A DNA stretch of 36,247 bases, from positions 1 through 36,247 of the forward strand of contig CAKTUT010000001.1 in NCBI GenBank assembly GCA_934621665.1, read 5' to 3'. The notes beneath the pieces were generated by a model that did no database searches, was not told where the DNA came from, and saw nothing but the letters and a program-made list of their open reading frames with translations. Source of the stretch: an uncultured Oscillospiraceae bacterium. Lineage in GTDB: Bacteria > Bacillota > Clostridia > Oscillospirales > Oscillospiraceae. The translations under genes were made by a program, and so were the position numbers. Of this stretch, positions 1 to 7,418 are shown in pieces (position 1 is the stretch's first letter; each line of letters opens with the position of its first letter).

Positions 1-1
1 C

Positions 2-316
2 GTAGAAGAGACTGACGATGCGTGGGTCAGTGCGCTGCGCGCGATTGAAACCGAGCCGGGGAAATGGTTCTTTGAGGCGGTGGAGACAAAGCCGTCGGCG
101 CGCGGCTGCGGCTATGGAAGCGCGCTGGTGAGGCATACGCTTGCGTATCTTGCGGCGCAGGGGATGACAGAGACAACCTGCACGATTGCGGCAAAAAATC
201 TTGCCTCGCAGAAGATGCACGGAAAATGCGGTTTCCGCCCGACCGATGCTCAGCCGCTGAATCCATGGGGCGAGGTGGAGAAGAACTGTATTTTGTACCG
301 GTATCGCGTCAGCTGA
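2..316 (+). CDS. GNAT-family N-acetyltransferase, C-terminal part (cut by the window edge)
   Basis: The reading frame is open from base 2 to a TGA at 314-316, so the N-terminus lies outside the window. The visible 104 residues contain the acetyl-CoA binding signature of GNAT enzymes (RGCGYGSALV, a form of the R/Q-x-x-G-x-G/A motif), followed by a helix and the segment AAKNLASQKMHGKCGF. That segment is the usual 'N..S..l..k.GF' end of motif B. GNAT enzymes transfer an acetyl group from acetyl-CoA to an amine of a small molecule, peptide or protein. The substrate cannot be read from this fragment. It ends 46 bp before the convergent mutY gene, and I see no clear terminator hairpin in between. 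Confidence 0.85.
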   Translation, partial: VEETDDAWVSALRAIETEPGKWFFEAVETKPSARGCGYGSALVRHTLAYLAAQGMTETTCTIAAKNLASQKMHGKCGFRPTDAQPLNPWGEVEKNCILYRYRVS

Positions 317-361
317 TAAGGGCGCACGTGTCCGCAGGACACACGGGCTTTCCTTTCACAG

Positions 362-1411
362 CTACGAAAGCGTTGCGTCCACGTCAAGAAATTGTCGAAA
401 TGCCGTTGGCAACGCGACATCCTGTGCAAAACGCGCGCGGTCTGCCCACGTAAAACAGGGCGCGGCGACAGCGCAGCGAATGGTATAGCAGCGGATGTTC
501 CAGACAATGTGCGTGAAGATATGCTGCCGGTCAACGCTCCGCAGAAGCTCGCGCGGCTGCACGCCAAATGTGGCCGCCGTGTCCAGCGCCTGCTGGGGAG
601 AGAGCGTGCCGTCCACATTCGGAAGCTCCCATAGTCCCGCCAGAAGCCCCTTATCCGGCCGCTTGCGCACGGCGCATGCGTCGTTGCACACAAAAAGAAA
701 CGCCGTTTTTTCCTCTATACGGCGCGGCTTTTTCGCGTCCTTTTTCGGAAGCGTCAGCTCGCAGCTGTGCGTATGGGCAAGACAGTGCGTGCAGACTGGG
801 CATGCGCCGCAGTGCGGCGCGCCGTTTGGCACGCACACCGTTGCGCCAAGCTCCATCAAGCTCTGTGTAAAATCGCCGCAGCGTCCGGCGGGATAGATCT
901 CCCGCAGCCGCACTGCGGCTTCTTTTTTTGCGTCCATACGGTTAATGGGTGTCTCGTCGGCCATGATACGCGCCAGCACACGCAGAACATTTCCGTCAAC
1001 CGCCGGAGTGGGCAGCTCAAAGCAGATCGAGCCAATTGCGCCCGCCGTATAGTCGCCCACGCCGGGAAGCGCACGGATTGCGTCAAAGTCTGACGGAAAT
1101 TGTCCGCTGTGGTCGCGGATGATGACCTGCGCGGCCTTTTGCAGATTGCGCACGCGACTGTAATAGCCAAGTCCCTCCCACAGCTTATGCAGCCGGTCAG
1201 GGTCGCACGCGGCAAGCGACGCGATATCGGGCAGCTCCGCGAGGAAACGCGCGTAGTACCCGCGCACGGCCTCTACACGTGTCTGCTGAAGCATAACCTC
1301 CGACAGCCACACGTGATACGGCTCGCGGTCGCGCCGCCACGGCAGATCGCGCCGGTTCTGCGCGTACCAGTCCAGCAGCAGCGGCGCAAGTGTTTTCGGC
1401 AGCGTCTGCAT
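362..1411 (-). CDS. mutY: A/G-specific adenine DNA glycosylase MutY
   Basis: MutY removes adenine mispaired with 8-oxoguanine in base-excision repair. The 349-residue protein has the HhH-GPD glycosylase fold: the SEVMLQQT segment with catalytic Glu38, the helix-hairpin-helix LPGVGDYTAG near residues 115-124, and catalytic Asp139 in VDGNVLRVLAR. Four cysteines for the 4Fe-4S cluster are at 193, 201, 204 and 210. The first spacing is seven residues, where the textbook MutY pattern has six. Residues from about 230 on form the Nudix-like 8-oxoG recognition domain (KTAFLFVCND, GLLAGLWELPN). I chose the ATG at 1411 over an in-frame ATG at 1435 because GGGAGGAA lies directly in front of it. The gene stands alone and is divergent from the HAD phosphatase operon. 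Confidence 0.95.
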   Translation of the reverse strand: MQTLPKTLAPLLLDWYAQNRRDLPWRRDREPYHVWLSEVMLQQTRVEAVRGYYARFLAELPDIASLAACDPDRLHKLWEGLGYYSRVRNLQKAAQVIIRDHSGQFPSDFDAIRALPGVGDYTAGAIGSICFELPTPAVDGNVLRVLARIMADETPINRMDAKKEAAVRLREIYPAGRCGDFTQSLMELGATVCVPNGAPHCGACPVCTHCLAHTHSCELTLPKKDAKKPRRIEEKTAFLFVCNDACAVRKRPDKGLLAGLWELPNVDGTLSPQQALDTAATFGVQPRELLRSVDRQHIFTHIVWNIRCYTIRCAVAAPCFTWADRARFAQDVALPTAFRQFLDVDATLS

Positions 1412-1449
1412 CCAAATTCCTCCCTCGGGTGTCATGTTTTTGCGGCGCT

Positions 1450-1479
1450 ATTGTACCGCATTTTCGGAGAGTTTGTCAA
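1450..1479 (-). promoter_or_regulatory. Promoter of mutY
   Basis: On the minus strand a perfect -35 box TTGACA (1474-1479) lies 18 bp upstream of TACAAT (1450-1455). The likely transcription start is about 30 bp upstream of the chosen mutY ATG, leaving room for its GGGAGGAA ribosome binding site. Confidence 0.7.
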
Positions 1480-1506
1480 ACCTGTGTCAAATACAGCAAA
1501 AAGCAG

Positions 1507-1535
1507 GTGCAAAATGTCAGACGCTGCGCTATAAT
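1507..1535 (+). promoter_or_regulatory. Promoter of the HAD-MFS-GDPD operon
   Basis: A perfect TATAAT (1530-1535) lies 17 bp downstream of a poor -35 hexamer GTGCAA. The start region leads into TTGGAGGTCACA and a GTG start at 1564. The weak -35 box suggests either modest expression or help from an activator. It is back to back with the mutY promoter. Confidence 0.6.
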
Positions 1536-1563
1536 AGCAGTATTCTAATTTGGAGGTCACATT

Positions 1564-2370
1564 GTGACGAAGCTTTCGGAAAAACGACTGTTCCTGCTGG
1601 ACATGGACGGCACAATTTATCTGGACGAGACGCTTTTTGATGGCACAGCCGATTTCCTGCGCTATGTGCGCGAAAGCGGCGGGCGGTATGTCTTTTTGAC
1701 GAACAACTCCTCGCGCGGCACAGACGCGTATGTACAGAAGCTGCACCGGCTGGGGCTCCCTGCCGCGCCGGAGGATTTTCTGACGTCGGCGGATGCGACG
1801 ATTGCATATCTGAAAAAGACGTATGACAATGCGCTTTGCTATGTGTGCGGCACCGAATCGCTGAAAGGTCAGCTGCGCGCGGCGGGACTGCGCGTTTCGG
1901 ATACGCTCTGCGATGAAATTAACATTCTGCTGCTGGGCTATGACACGGAGCTGACGTATCAGAAGCTGGAGGACTGCTGTATTCTGCTTGGGCGGGGTGT
2001 TGACTATATCGCAACGCATCCTGACTTTGTTTGCCCGACGTGGTATGGCTTTGCGCCCGACTGCGGAAGCGTCATTGAGATGCTTGACACCGCGTGTCAT
2101 CGGCGGCCGAAGGTCATCGGCAAGCCGCAGCCCGAGATGGTGTGGCTGGCGCTGGAAAAGTTCGGATATGAGAAAAAGGACGCCTGCCTGATCGGCGACC
2201 GCGTGTATACCGACATTGCCTGCGGCGTAAATGCCGGGATTGATACGGTATTTGTTTTGTCGGGTGAGGGCGTGGAGCGTGATATTGAGAAATACCATGT
2301 GCAGCCAACATGGATTCTAAAAAACATCCGCGAGGTACTCAATACGATACAAGGAGAAAAAGACGCATGA
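1564..2370 (+). CDS. HAD-superfamily IIA phosphatase (NagD/AraL-like)
   Basis: This 268-residue enzyme shows all HAD motifs: motif I DMDGT with nucleophile Asp13 and acid/base Asp15, motif II TNNSS at 46-50, the motif III lysine in GKPQPEM, and motif IV IGDRVYTD. A C2-type cap sits between motifs II and III (about 80-190), and the KPQPEM context is typical of the NagD/AraL/p-nitrophenylphosphatase family. Members dephosphorylate small phosphorylated metabolites such as glycerol phosphate, sugar phosphates or nucleotides; the substrate here is unknown. Translation starts at GTG 1564 behind a GGAGG site. The stop overlaps the ATG of the transporter gene (ATGA), and a glycerophosphodiesterase follows. 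A role in glycerophosphodiester or sugar-phosphate use is therefore plausible but is inference. Confidence 0.88.
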   Translation: MTKLSEKRLFLLDMDGTIYLDETLFDGTADFLRYVRESGGRYVFLTNNSSRGTDAYVQKLHRLGLPAAPEDFLTSADATIAYLKKTYDNALCYVCGTESLKGQLRAAGLRVSDTLCDEINILLLGYDTELTYQKLEDCCILLGRGVDYIATHPDFVCPTWYGFAPDCGSVIEMLDTACHRRPKVIGKPQPEMVWLALEKFGYEKKDACLIGDRVYTDIACGVNAGIDTVFVLSGEGVERDIEKYHVQPTWILKNIREVLNTIQGEKDA

Positions 2371-3698
2371 AACTGAACAACAAACGCACCATTCTGGTTG
2401 GCCTTGCGTTCTTGTCCATCTGCGCGTTCTGGCAGATGTATGATAACGTTGTGCCGTTGATTCTGACCGAGACGTTCCATCTGAATGAAACCTATTCCGG
2501 TGCGATTATGGCGGCGGATAACGTGCTGGCGCTGTTTTTACTGCCGTTTTTCGGCTCGCTTTCCGACCGCACCAATACAAAAATCGGCAAGCGGATGCCC
2601 TTTATCCTGTTTGGCACTGGCTGCGCCATCATTCTAATGAACCTGCTGCCGCTGCTGGATAACGGCTACGCCGCAGAGCCGACTTCGTTCAAACTGGTGT
2701 CGTTTGTCGTGGTGCTGGGTCTTTTGCTTATCGCCATGGGTATCTACCGCAGCCCTGCCGTTGCGCTGATGCCGGATGTGACACCAAAGCCGCTGCGCTC
2801 GCGCGGAAACGCCATCATCAACCTGATGGGCGCGGTGGGCGGCCTGCTGTACCTTGGTGTGGCTGCTGTGCTGTATCCGGGCGCAAAAGTTTCCGGCGTG
2901 CACGTCAACTATCAGCCGTTGTTCTTTGTGGTCAGCGCAATTATGTTTGTTGCCGTGGGCGTGCTGTTCCTAACGGTAAAAGAGCCGAAACTGGCGGAGG
3001 AAAACCGTAAGCTTGAGGCGGAGCACCCTGAATGGAATCTTGCCACCGACGATGGAAGCGGCCACGAGGTACTGCCCAAAGCGGTCAAAAAGAGCCTTGG
3101 CTTCCTGCTTGCATCCATTGCACTGTGGTTTATCGGCTATAACGGCGTGACAACGTGGTTCACTACCTACATTGCCGAGGTCATGGGTCAGGGGCTTGGC
3201 GGTGCGTCCACCTGCCTTTTGATTGCTACGGCCGGCGCAATTGTTTCCTACATCCCCATCGGCGCAATCGCGGCCAAGATCGGCCGCCGCCGCACCATCC
3301 GCATGGGCGTATTGATGCTGAGTGCGTGCTTTGCGCTGGGCTATGTGCTCACCACCGTCTACAGCAGCATCAACGTCATCATGTATCTGGTGTTTGCGCT
3401 GGTCGGCTTTGCGTGGGCGGCCATCAACGTCAACTCTCTGCCGATGGTTGTTGAGATGTGCAAGGGCTCTGATATTGGCAAATTCACCGGTTATTACTAC
3501 ACCGCGTCCATGGCGGCGCAGGTGGTAACACCGATTTTGGCTGGCACGCTGATGCGCCAGATCAGCTATCAGATTCTGTTCCCGTATGCGGCGTTCTTTG
3601 TGCTTTTGTCGTTCGTTACGATGAGCTTTGTCCGTCACGGCGACATCAAGGCCGAGCGCAAGCGCGGACTGGAAGCATTTGAAGATATGGAAGATTGA
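2367..3698 (+). CDS. MFS transporter (sugar/GPH or SLC45-like)
   Basis: A 443-residue membrane protein with about twelve hydrophobic segments. The major facilitator loop 2-3 signature is seen as GSLSDRTNTKIGKR after the second helix, and a related cytoplasmic loop (AAKIGRRRTIRMG) lies in the second half. The early WQMYDNVVPLIL segment and the D-R-T-x-T/S-x-G-K-R loop resemble glycoside-pentoside-hexuronide and SLC45-like sugar carriers. The start at ATG 2367 is preceded by AAGGAG and overlaps the upstream stop; an in-frame ATG at 2310 would lie inside the phosphatase gene and lacks a comparable site. The substrate is not visible. Its place between a phosphatase and a glycerophosphodiesterase suggests import of a phosphodiester or glycoside (inference). 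Confidence 0.88.
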   Translation: MKLNNKRTILVGLAFLSICAFWQMYDNVVPLILTETFHLNETYSGAIMAADNVLALFLLPFFGSLSDRTNTKIGKRMPFILFGTGCAIILMNLLPLLDNGYAAEPTSFKLVSFVVVLGLLLIAMGIYRSPAVALMPDVTPKPLRSRGNAIINLMGAVGGLLYLGVAAVLYPGAKVSGVHVNYQPLFFVVSAIMFVAVGVLFLTVKEPKLAEENRKLEAEHPEWNLATDDGSGHEVLPKAVKKSLGFLLASIALWFIGYNGVTTWFTTYIAEVMGQGLGGASTCLLIATAGAIVSYIPIGAIAAKIGRRRTIRMGVLMLSACFALGYVLTTVYSSINVIMYLVFALVGFAWAAINVNSLPMVVEMCKGSDIGKFTGYYYTASMAAQVVTPILAGTLMRQISYQILFPYAAFFVLLSFVTMSFVRHGDIKAERKRGLEAFEDMED

Positions 3699-3709
3699 GG
3701 CGATTGACA

Positions 3710-4543
3710 ATGAAGAAAAAACATCATCTTTTGGGTCTTGCCGTGCTGCCGGCGCTGGGTGCGGCATATGTCGCGGGACTCCGCGGCCGGACAGACCATC
3801 CTGCGTGGCAGATTTTGCGCCAGTACCGCTATGCCCACCGCGGCTATCACGATAAGCCTGTGATTCCCGAGAACTCGCTGCCGGCGTTCCGCCGCGCGGT
3901 GGAGCGCGGATGGGGCGCGGAGCTGGATGTGCATCTGATGAAAGACGGCACGCTCGCTGTCATTCACGATTCTAGTCTCAAGCGCACGGCGGGCGCTGAC
4001 GTGATGATTGAGGATCTGACGCGTGAGGAGCTGGAAAACTATCGTCTGGAGGGTACGGACGAGCGCATCCCACTGTTTGACGAGGTGCTTGAGATTTTTG
4101 AGGGCAAAACGCCGCTGATTATCGAGCTGAAAACGGCAAATGGCAACCATATGGCGCTGAGCGAGGCCGTTTGCAGGCGTCTTGACAGCTATCGCGGCTA
4201 TTTCTGCATCGAGTCGTTTGACCCATTTGCCGTGGCGGATGTACGAAAGCTCCGCCCAGAGATCTGCCGCGGCCAACTGGCTGAGAACTTTCTCAAGGAC
4301 AAGCACGCCGGTATCGGCGTGCCAAAGTCGATTCTGGCGACCGGACTGATCGGAAACGCTGCGGCCAAGCCAGACTTTATCGCGTTCAAGTTTGAGGATC
4401 GCAGCTGCGTGAGCAACGCCGCCTGCCTCAAGCTCTGGCACATTCAGGGCGTGACGTGGACGATCCGCAGCAAGGCAGATCTGCTTACAGCCGAGCGCGA
4501 GGGACTGATTCCGATTTTTGAAAAGTTTGACCCGGAGGCATAA
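3710..4543 (+). CDS. Glycerophosphodiester phosphodiesterase, membrane-anchored
   Basis: GDPD enzymes hydrolyse deacylated phospholipids to glycerol-3-phosphate and an alcohol. The 277-residue protein has a TIM-barrel GDPD pattern: HRG with catalytic His43, PENS with metal ligand Glu54, the E-L-D-V segment (Glu71, Asp73), KDGTLAVIHD with His86, and IIELK further on. Residues 7-24 are hydrophobic after KKKHH, so the protein is probably a membrane-tethered ectoenzyme. The C-terminal GVTWTIRS matches the conserved family tail. ATG 3710 was chosen; an in-frame TTG at 3695 overlaps the previous stop. It is the last gene of its operon and is followed immediately by a strong hairpin terminator. Confidence 0.92.
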   Translation: MKKKHHLLGLAVLPALGAAYVAGLRGRTDHPAWQILRQYRYAHRGYHDKPVIPENSLPAFRRAVERGWGAELDVHLMKDGTLAVIHDSSLKRTAGADVMIEDLTREELENYRLEGTDERIPLFDEVLEIFEGKTPLIIELKTANGNHMALSEAVCRRLDSYRGYFCIESFDPFAVADVRKLRPEICRGQLAENFLKDKHAGIGVPKSILATGLIGNAAAKPDFIAFKFEDRSCVSNAACLKLWHIQGVTWTIRSKADLLTAEREGLIPIFEKFDPEA

Positions 4544-4545
4544 TA

Positions 4546-4580
4546 AAATGCCCTGCGCACATCGTGCGCAGGGCATTTTT
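4546..4580. terminator. Bidirectional intrinsic terminator
   Basis: ATGCCCTGCGCAC and GTGCGCAGGGCAT form a 13-bp perfect stem around a 3-base loop (ATC). An A-run lies on the left and a T-run on the right, so it can stop transcription from both the GDPD gene (+) and the exonuclease gene (-). The exonuclease stop codon (4579-4581) overlaps the T-run. Confidence 0.9.
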
Positions 4581-5541
4581 ATTGCTGCTTTGCTTTGCTG
4601 CCGGAACGGCGGCGGCGACGGCGGCGCGGCTTTTCGGCCTGCACCGCATAATTTTTTGCAGCCTCCGAATCGGGAGCGTAGACAAGGCGGTTGACGCGGA
4701 GCGTCTCATCCGGGTCATGCGCCAGCCGCACGCGCACCAGAAAGCTTCCGTGCTTGGGACAGGAAGTCATGGCCATATAGCGCTGACCGGGCTGGGAAAT
4801 CCATTGGCTGCATGTCATCTGTGCGCCGCAGGTGGGACAGACGTTCTCACGCGCGCTCATTGCGCCCATGGCCTCGGTCTTGTCGTGATAGCCGTGATAG
4901 ACCTGGCGCTTAACGCAGCCGTCCAGCTCTGCGCCGTGGAAGCCGTTTTCGTGGTTTTTGACGGCCTGCTCATACGACGCGATGCCCTCGGTCAGATTCA
5001 GCTTTGCGCATACCAGCGCCGTGTGATACGCGTCGCCAAGCGCGTCGTGCGCCGGACGGCTAGGCTCGATTTCCATCCGCTCCATCGCCGTTTTCAGCGC
5101 CTTTTGCGACGTAGAGCCGTCGGTCTGGGCGTTAAAAATCATCTGCGCGTTATACCAGCGCGAAACCCATCCGGTCTCGAGGCCATGGAGCGCCAGATTT
5201 TCCTTTAAGATGGTGATATCGTCAAAGCCCCATGTCAGGAAGATGCAGTCCTCGCCGCACCATGCACGAAATTGCTCGATGGCCTCGGGAAAGGGAAAAC
5301 CGGCGTCTTTCAGCTGTGCGTCCTTGATGCCGGTCAGGCTGCTGACCTTGCGGTTGAGCTTTTTATAATATTTTGGCCGGATCAGGATCTGAAACTCGTC
5401 TGACACCGTCTGGTCGTCCAGCATCCGCACAGCGCCGATCTGAATGATCTCGCCGCGAATGGCTGTGGGCAGGCGCTTTTGCGCCGAATAAGAGCCCGGC
5501 CATGGCTGGTTCCACTCCATGTCCAGAATGATATACTGCAT
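4579..5541 (-). CDS. DEDDh 3'-5' exonuclease with C-terminal zinc-ribbon-like region and basic tail
   Basis: Residues 1-185 form a DnaQ/ERI-1-type exonuclease fold: DMEW with Asp7 and Glu9, GFDD at 106-109 with the second acidic site, and HDALGD with His165 and Asp170. This is a complete DEDDh set, so the enzyme should trim DNA or RNA from the 3' end. After residue 230 come CPTC (235-238), Cys244 and a CPKH segment (261-264) that look like a metal-binding ribbon. The protein ends in a run of seven arginines plus lysines, probably a nucleic-acid-binding tail. ATG 5541 was chosen because AAAGGAG is correctly spaced before it; an ATG 27 bp upstream has none. The total of 320 residues is longer than simple KapD-like exonucleases. 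The cellular role is unknown. Confidence 0.87.
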   Translation of the reverse strand: MQYIILDMEWNQPWPGSYSAQKRLPTAIRGEIIQIGAVRMLDDQTVSDEFQILIRPKYYKKLNRKVSSLTGIKDAQLKDAGFPFPEAIEQFRAWCGEDCIFLTWGFDDITILKENLALHGLETGWVSRWYNAQMIFNAQTDGSTSQKALKTAMERMEIEPSRPAHDALGDAYHTALVCAKLNLTEGIASYEQAVKNHENGFHGAELDGCVKRQVYHGYHDKTEAMGAMSARENVCPTCGAQMTCSQWISQPGQRYMAMTSCPKHGSFLVRVRLAHDPDETLRVNRLVYAPDSEAAKNYAVQAEKPRRRRRRRSGSKAKQQ

Positions 5542-5576
5542 AGATGCTGCTCCTTTTGACTTCTGCATTCCGATTT

Positions 5577-5605
5577 ATTCTACCATACGGCGGCTGCTGT
5601 GTAAA
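5577..5605 (-). promoter_or_regulatory. Promoter of the exonuclease gene
   Basis: On the minus strand TTTACA (5600-5605) and TAGAAT (5577-5582) are separated by 17 bp, with a TGG extension before the -10 box. It is correctly placed for the gene starting at 5541. Confidence 0.65.
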
Positions 5606-5619
5606 TGCTTTTCGCTGTG

Positions 5620-5648
5620 TGCACAGATGGTGAATTTCTGCATAGAAT
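5620..5648 (+). promoter_or_regulatory. Promoter of the amidase gene
   Basis: TGCACA (5620-5625) is followed after 17 bp by TAGAAT (5643-5648). The gene's AAGGCGG ribosome binding site lies just downstream at 5661-5667. The two boxes match consensus moderately. Confidence 0.5.
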
Positions 5649-5674
5649 GGAAAAACGCGAAAGGCGGTATGCGT

Positions 5675-6415
5675 ATGCCATTTTTGTTTCTCAGCCCGTC
5701 CACGCAGGAGTTTAACCCCTATGTCACAAGCGGCAATGAGGAGTATTGGATGAATCTGCTTGCGGATGCGATGGAGCCGTATCTGCACGCGTCTGGGATC
5801 AACGTTACGCGCAACGACCCGTCGGCCGGTGCGGCGGGGGCAATCCGGCAGTCGAATGCGGGAAGCTATGATTTCCATCTGGCGCTGCATTCCAACGCCT
5901 CGCCCGCGTCGCTTGCGGGACAGCAGCGAGGAATTGATATCTATTACTATCCCACAAGCGAGGACGGACTGCGGATGGCGAACATTCTTGTTGACAGTCT
6001 GAGACCGGTCTATCCGCTGCCGGAAAAGGTTCGCGCGCTTTCCAGCACGATCATCGGCGAGGTGCGGCGGACAAAAGCACCGTCGGTGCTGACAGAGCTT
6101 GGCTATCACGACAACGCGGAGGATGCGAACTGGCTGACCGGAAATCTGGAATCGGTTGCTGCGGCGATTTCCGAGGGCGTGACGGCGTATTTTGGCCTGC
6201 CGTTTTTGCAGCCGCGTGCGGCCACACAGGGGGTGGTGACGCTGACGTCTGGAAGCCTGAATCTGCGCGGCGCGCCGCTGATGGACGCACCGGTGCTGGC
6301 GCAGATGCCAAACGGCGCGGCTGTGACGGTGCTGGGGGAGTTTGACGACTGGTATACGGTGGAGTTTGACGGACTGTACGGCTATGCCGCGGCGCGGTAT
6401 ATTACGCTGGGCTGA
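5675..6415 (+). CDS. N-acetylmuramoyl-L-alanine amidase (Amidase_3 type) with C-terminal SH3 domain
   Basis: Residues 1-175 fit the zinc-dependent Amidase_3 fold that cuts the bond between N-acetylmuramic acid and the peptide stem. Visible are the LHSNAS segment with a zinc-ligand histidine and TELGYHDNAEDANWL, which carries the catalytic Glu. The usual first histidine motif (DPGHGG) is replaced by a shortened N-terminus (MPFLFLSPSTQEFN), a form found in some clostridial relatives. Residues about 185-246 are a bacterial SH3 domain (LTSGSLNLRGAP, GAAVTVLGEFDDWYTVEFDG). No signal peptide is seen, so export or substrate access is unclear; it might be a lysis- or spore-related enzyme. ATG 5675 has AAGGCGG at good spacing; ATG 5669 is too close to it. 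Confidence 0.82.
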   Translation: MPFLFLSPSTQEFNPYVTSGNEEYWMNLLADAMEPYLHASGINVTRNDPSAGAAGAIRQSNAGSYDFHLALHSNASPASLAGQQRGIDIYYYPTSEDGLRMANILVDSLRPVYPLPEKVRALSSTIIGEVRRTKAPSVLTELGYHDNAEDANWLTGNLESVAAAISEGVTAYFGLPFLQPRAATQGVVTLTSGSLNLRGAPLMDAPVLAQMPNGAAVTVLGEFDDWYTVEFDGLYGYAAARYITLG

Positions 6416-6487
6416 TGGGGCGGATGACCACATCTGTCCAGCAGGACAATTCATTTTTAAGGAAATTGAGCGCAAGTTTGTAGAAGT

Positions 6488-6553
6488 GGGGCAATGTGGG
6501 TATTGCCCCTGCAAGTGTCCCGCGTGAATGGGGCGGACGGCGTCGTCCGCCCC
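6488..6553. repeat. Two adjacent GC-rich palindromes (dispersed-repeat-like element)
   Basis: In the 240-bp gap before hypB, GGGGCAAT/ATTGCCCC (6488-6509) and GGGGCGGACG/CGTCCGCCCC (6530-6553) form two perfect hairpins with 6- and 4-base loops, followed by TACAAGG. A degenerate relative, GGGGCGGATGACC, lies at 6418-6430. The GGGGCGGAC/GTCCGCCCC type with CTACA at its edge resembles small palindromic repeats scattered in clostridial genomes; that comparison is from memory. Neither hairpin has a T-run, so they are not typical terminators. Confidence 0.6.
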
Positions 6554-6595
6554 TACAAGGTGCGCGCCCGCAAAATGCGCGCACTCGACAAAATC

Positions 6596-6624
6596 TTGCG
6601 CTTTCACGCGGCATGTGTTACAAT
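6596..6624 (+). promoter_or_regulatory. Promoter of the hypB-oxidoreductase-hypA operon
   Basis: TTGCGC (6596-6601) and TACAAT (6619-6624) are separated by 17 bp. The hypB ribosome binding site (AGGAGG) and ATG 6657 follow at normal distance. Confidence 0.65.
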
Positions 6625-6656
6625 TTTTATGCAATATACCCAATCAGGAGGCAGCT

Positions 6657-7328
6657 ATGGATTCCTATCGCGTGATCGAAGTCAAACAGAGCGTCTTTGC
6701 CGAAAACGATGCCGAGGCCGCACAGCTGCGCGCGTCGCTGTGTGCACAGGGAACATTCCTCATCAACCTCATGTCCTCGCCGGGCTCGGGCAAGACGACG
6801 ACGCTTATGAAGCTGATTCCGCTTTTGCAGCAGAAGCTGCGCGTCGGCGTGATGGAGGCGGATATCGACTCGGATGTGGACGCGGCCACCATCAGCAGCT
6901 CTGGCGCAAAGGTTATCCAGCTGCATACCGGGGGAATGTGCCATCTGGATGCGTCCATGACGCGGCAGGGGCTACAAGAGCTTGGAACGGAGAACCTTGA
7001 CCTTGTCATTCTGGAAAACGTGGGAAATCTTGTCTGCCCGGCGGAATTTGACACGGGCGCACATTTGAATATGATGATCCTGTCCGTCCCGGAGGGACAC
7101 GACAAGCCGCTGAAATACCCGCTGATTTTTGAAACGTGCGGCACGATGATCGTCAATAAGATTGACGTGCTGCCGTATTTTGATTTTGACATGGACAAGG
7201 TGACAACGTTTGCCCGCCGCTGCAATCCGAATTTGCAGATTTTCCCCATCTCGGCCAAAACCGGGGAGGGCGTGCAGGCACTGGCCGACTGGCTCTGCGC
7301 GCAGATAGAAGCAGCAAAGCGGCAATAA
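6657..7328 (+). CDS. hypB: Hydrogenase nickel incorporation GTPase HypB
   Basis: HypB is the GTPase that, with HypA, delivers nickel to [NiFe] hydrogenase precursors. The 223-residue protein has a P-loop SPGSGKTT at 41-48, the metal-binding CH pair at 95-96 in GGMCHLDA, ENVGNLVCPAEFD with Cys127, and the guanine-specificity motif NKID at 167-170. The histidine-rich nickel-storage N-terminus of some HypB proteins is absent. ATG 6657 sits behind AGGAGG; a longer upstream reading frame exists but runs through the palindromic repeat region. hypA lies two genes downstream in the same direction, with a large Fe-S flavoprotein between them. No hydrogenase structural gene is in the window. Confidence 0.93.
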   Translation: MDSYRVIEVKQSVFAENDAEAAQLRASLCAQGTFLINLMSSPGSGKTTTLMKLIPLLQQKLRVGVMEADIDSDVDAATISSSGAKVIQLHTGGMCHLDASMTRQGLQELGTENLDLVILENVGNLVCPAEFDTGAHLNMMILSVPEGHDKPLKYPLIFETCGTMIVNKIDVLPYFDFDMDKVTTFARRCNPNLQIFPISAKTGEGVQALADWLCAQIEAAKRQ

Positions 7329-7418
7329 CAAAATGGGAAGCCGGATCGCGGCGCGTCTGTGCGTGACCGGTCAAAAAATAAATGGGATTACAAAAGGGAA
7401 AAGAAGAGGAGCCAAAAC

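Noticed and set aside
1432..2298. 288-codon minus-strand open frame opposite the HAD phosphatase
   Set aside because: The plus strand holds all HAD motifs; this frame has none and runs across the divergent promoters.
5363..6643. 426-codon minus-strand open frame over the exonuclease start and amidase gene
   Set aside because: It overlaps two supported genes, shows no family pattern and crosses the promoter and repeat regions.
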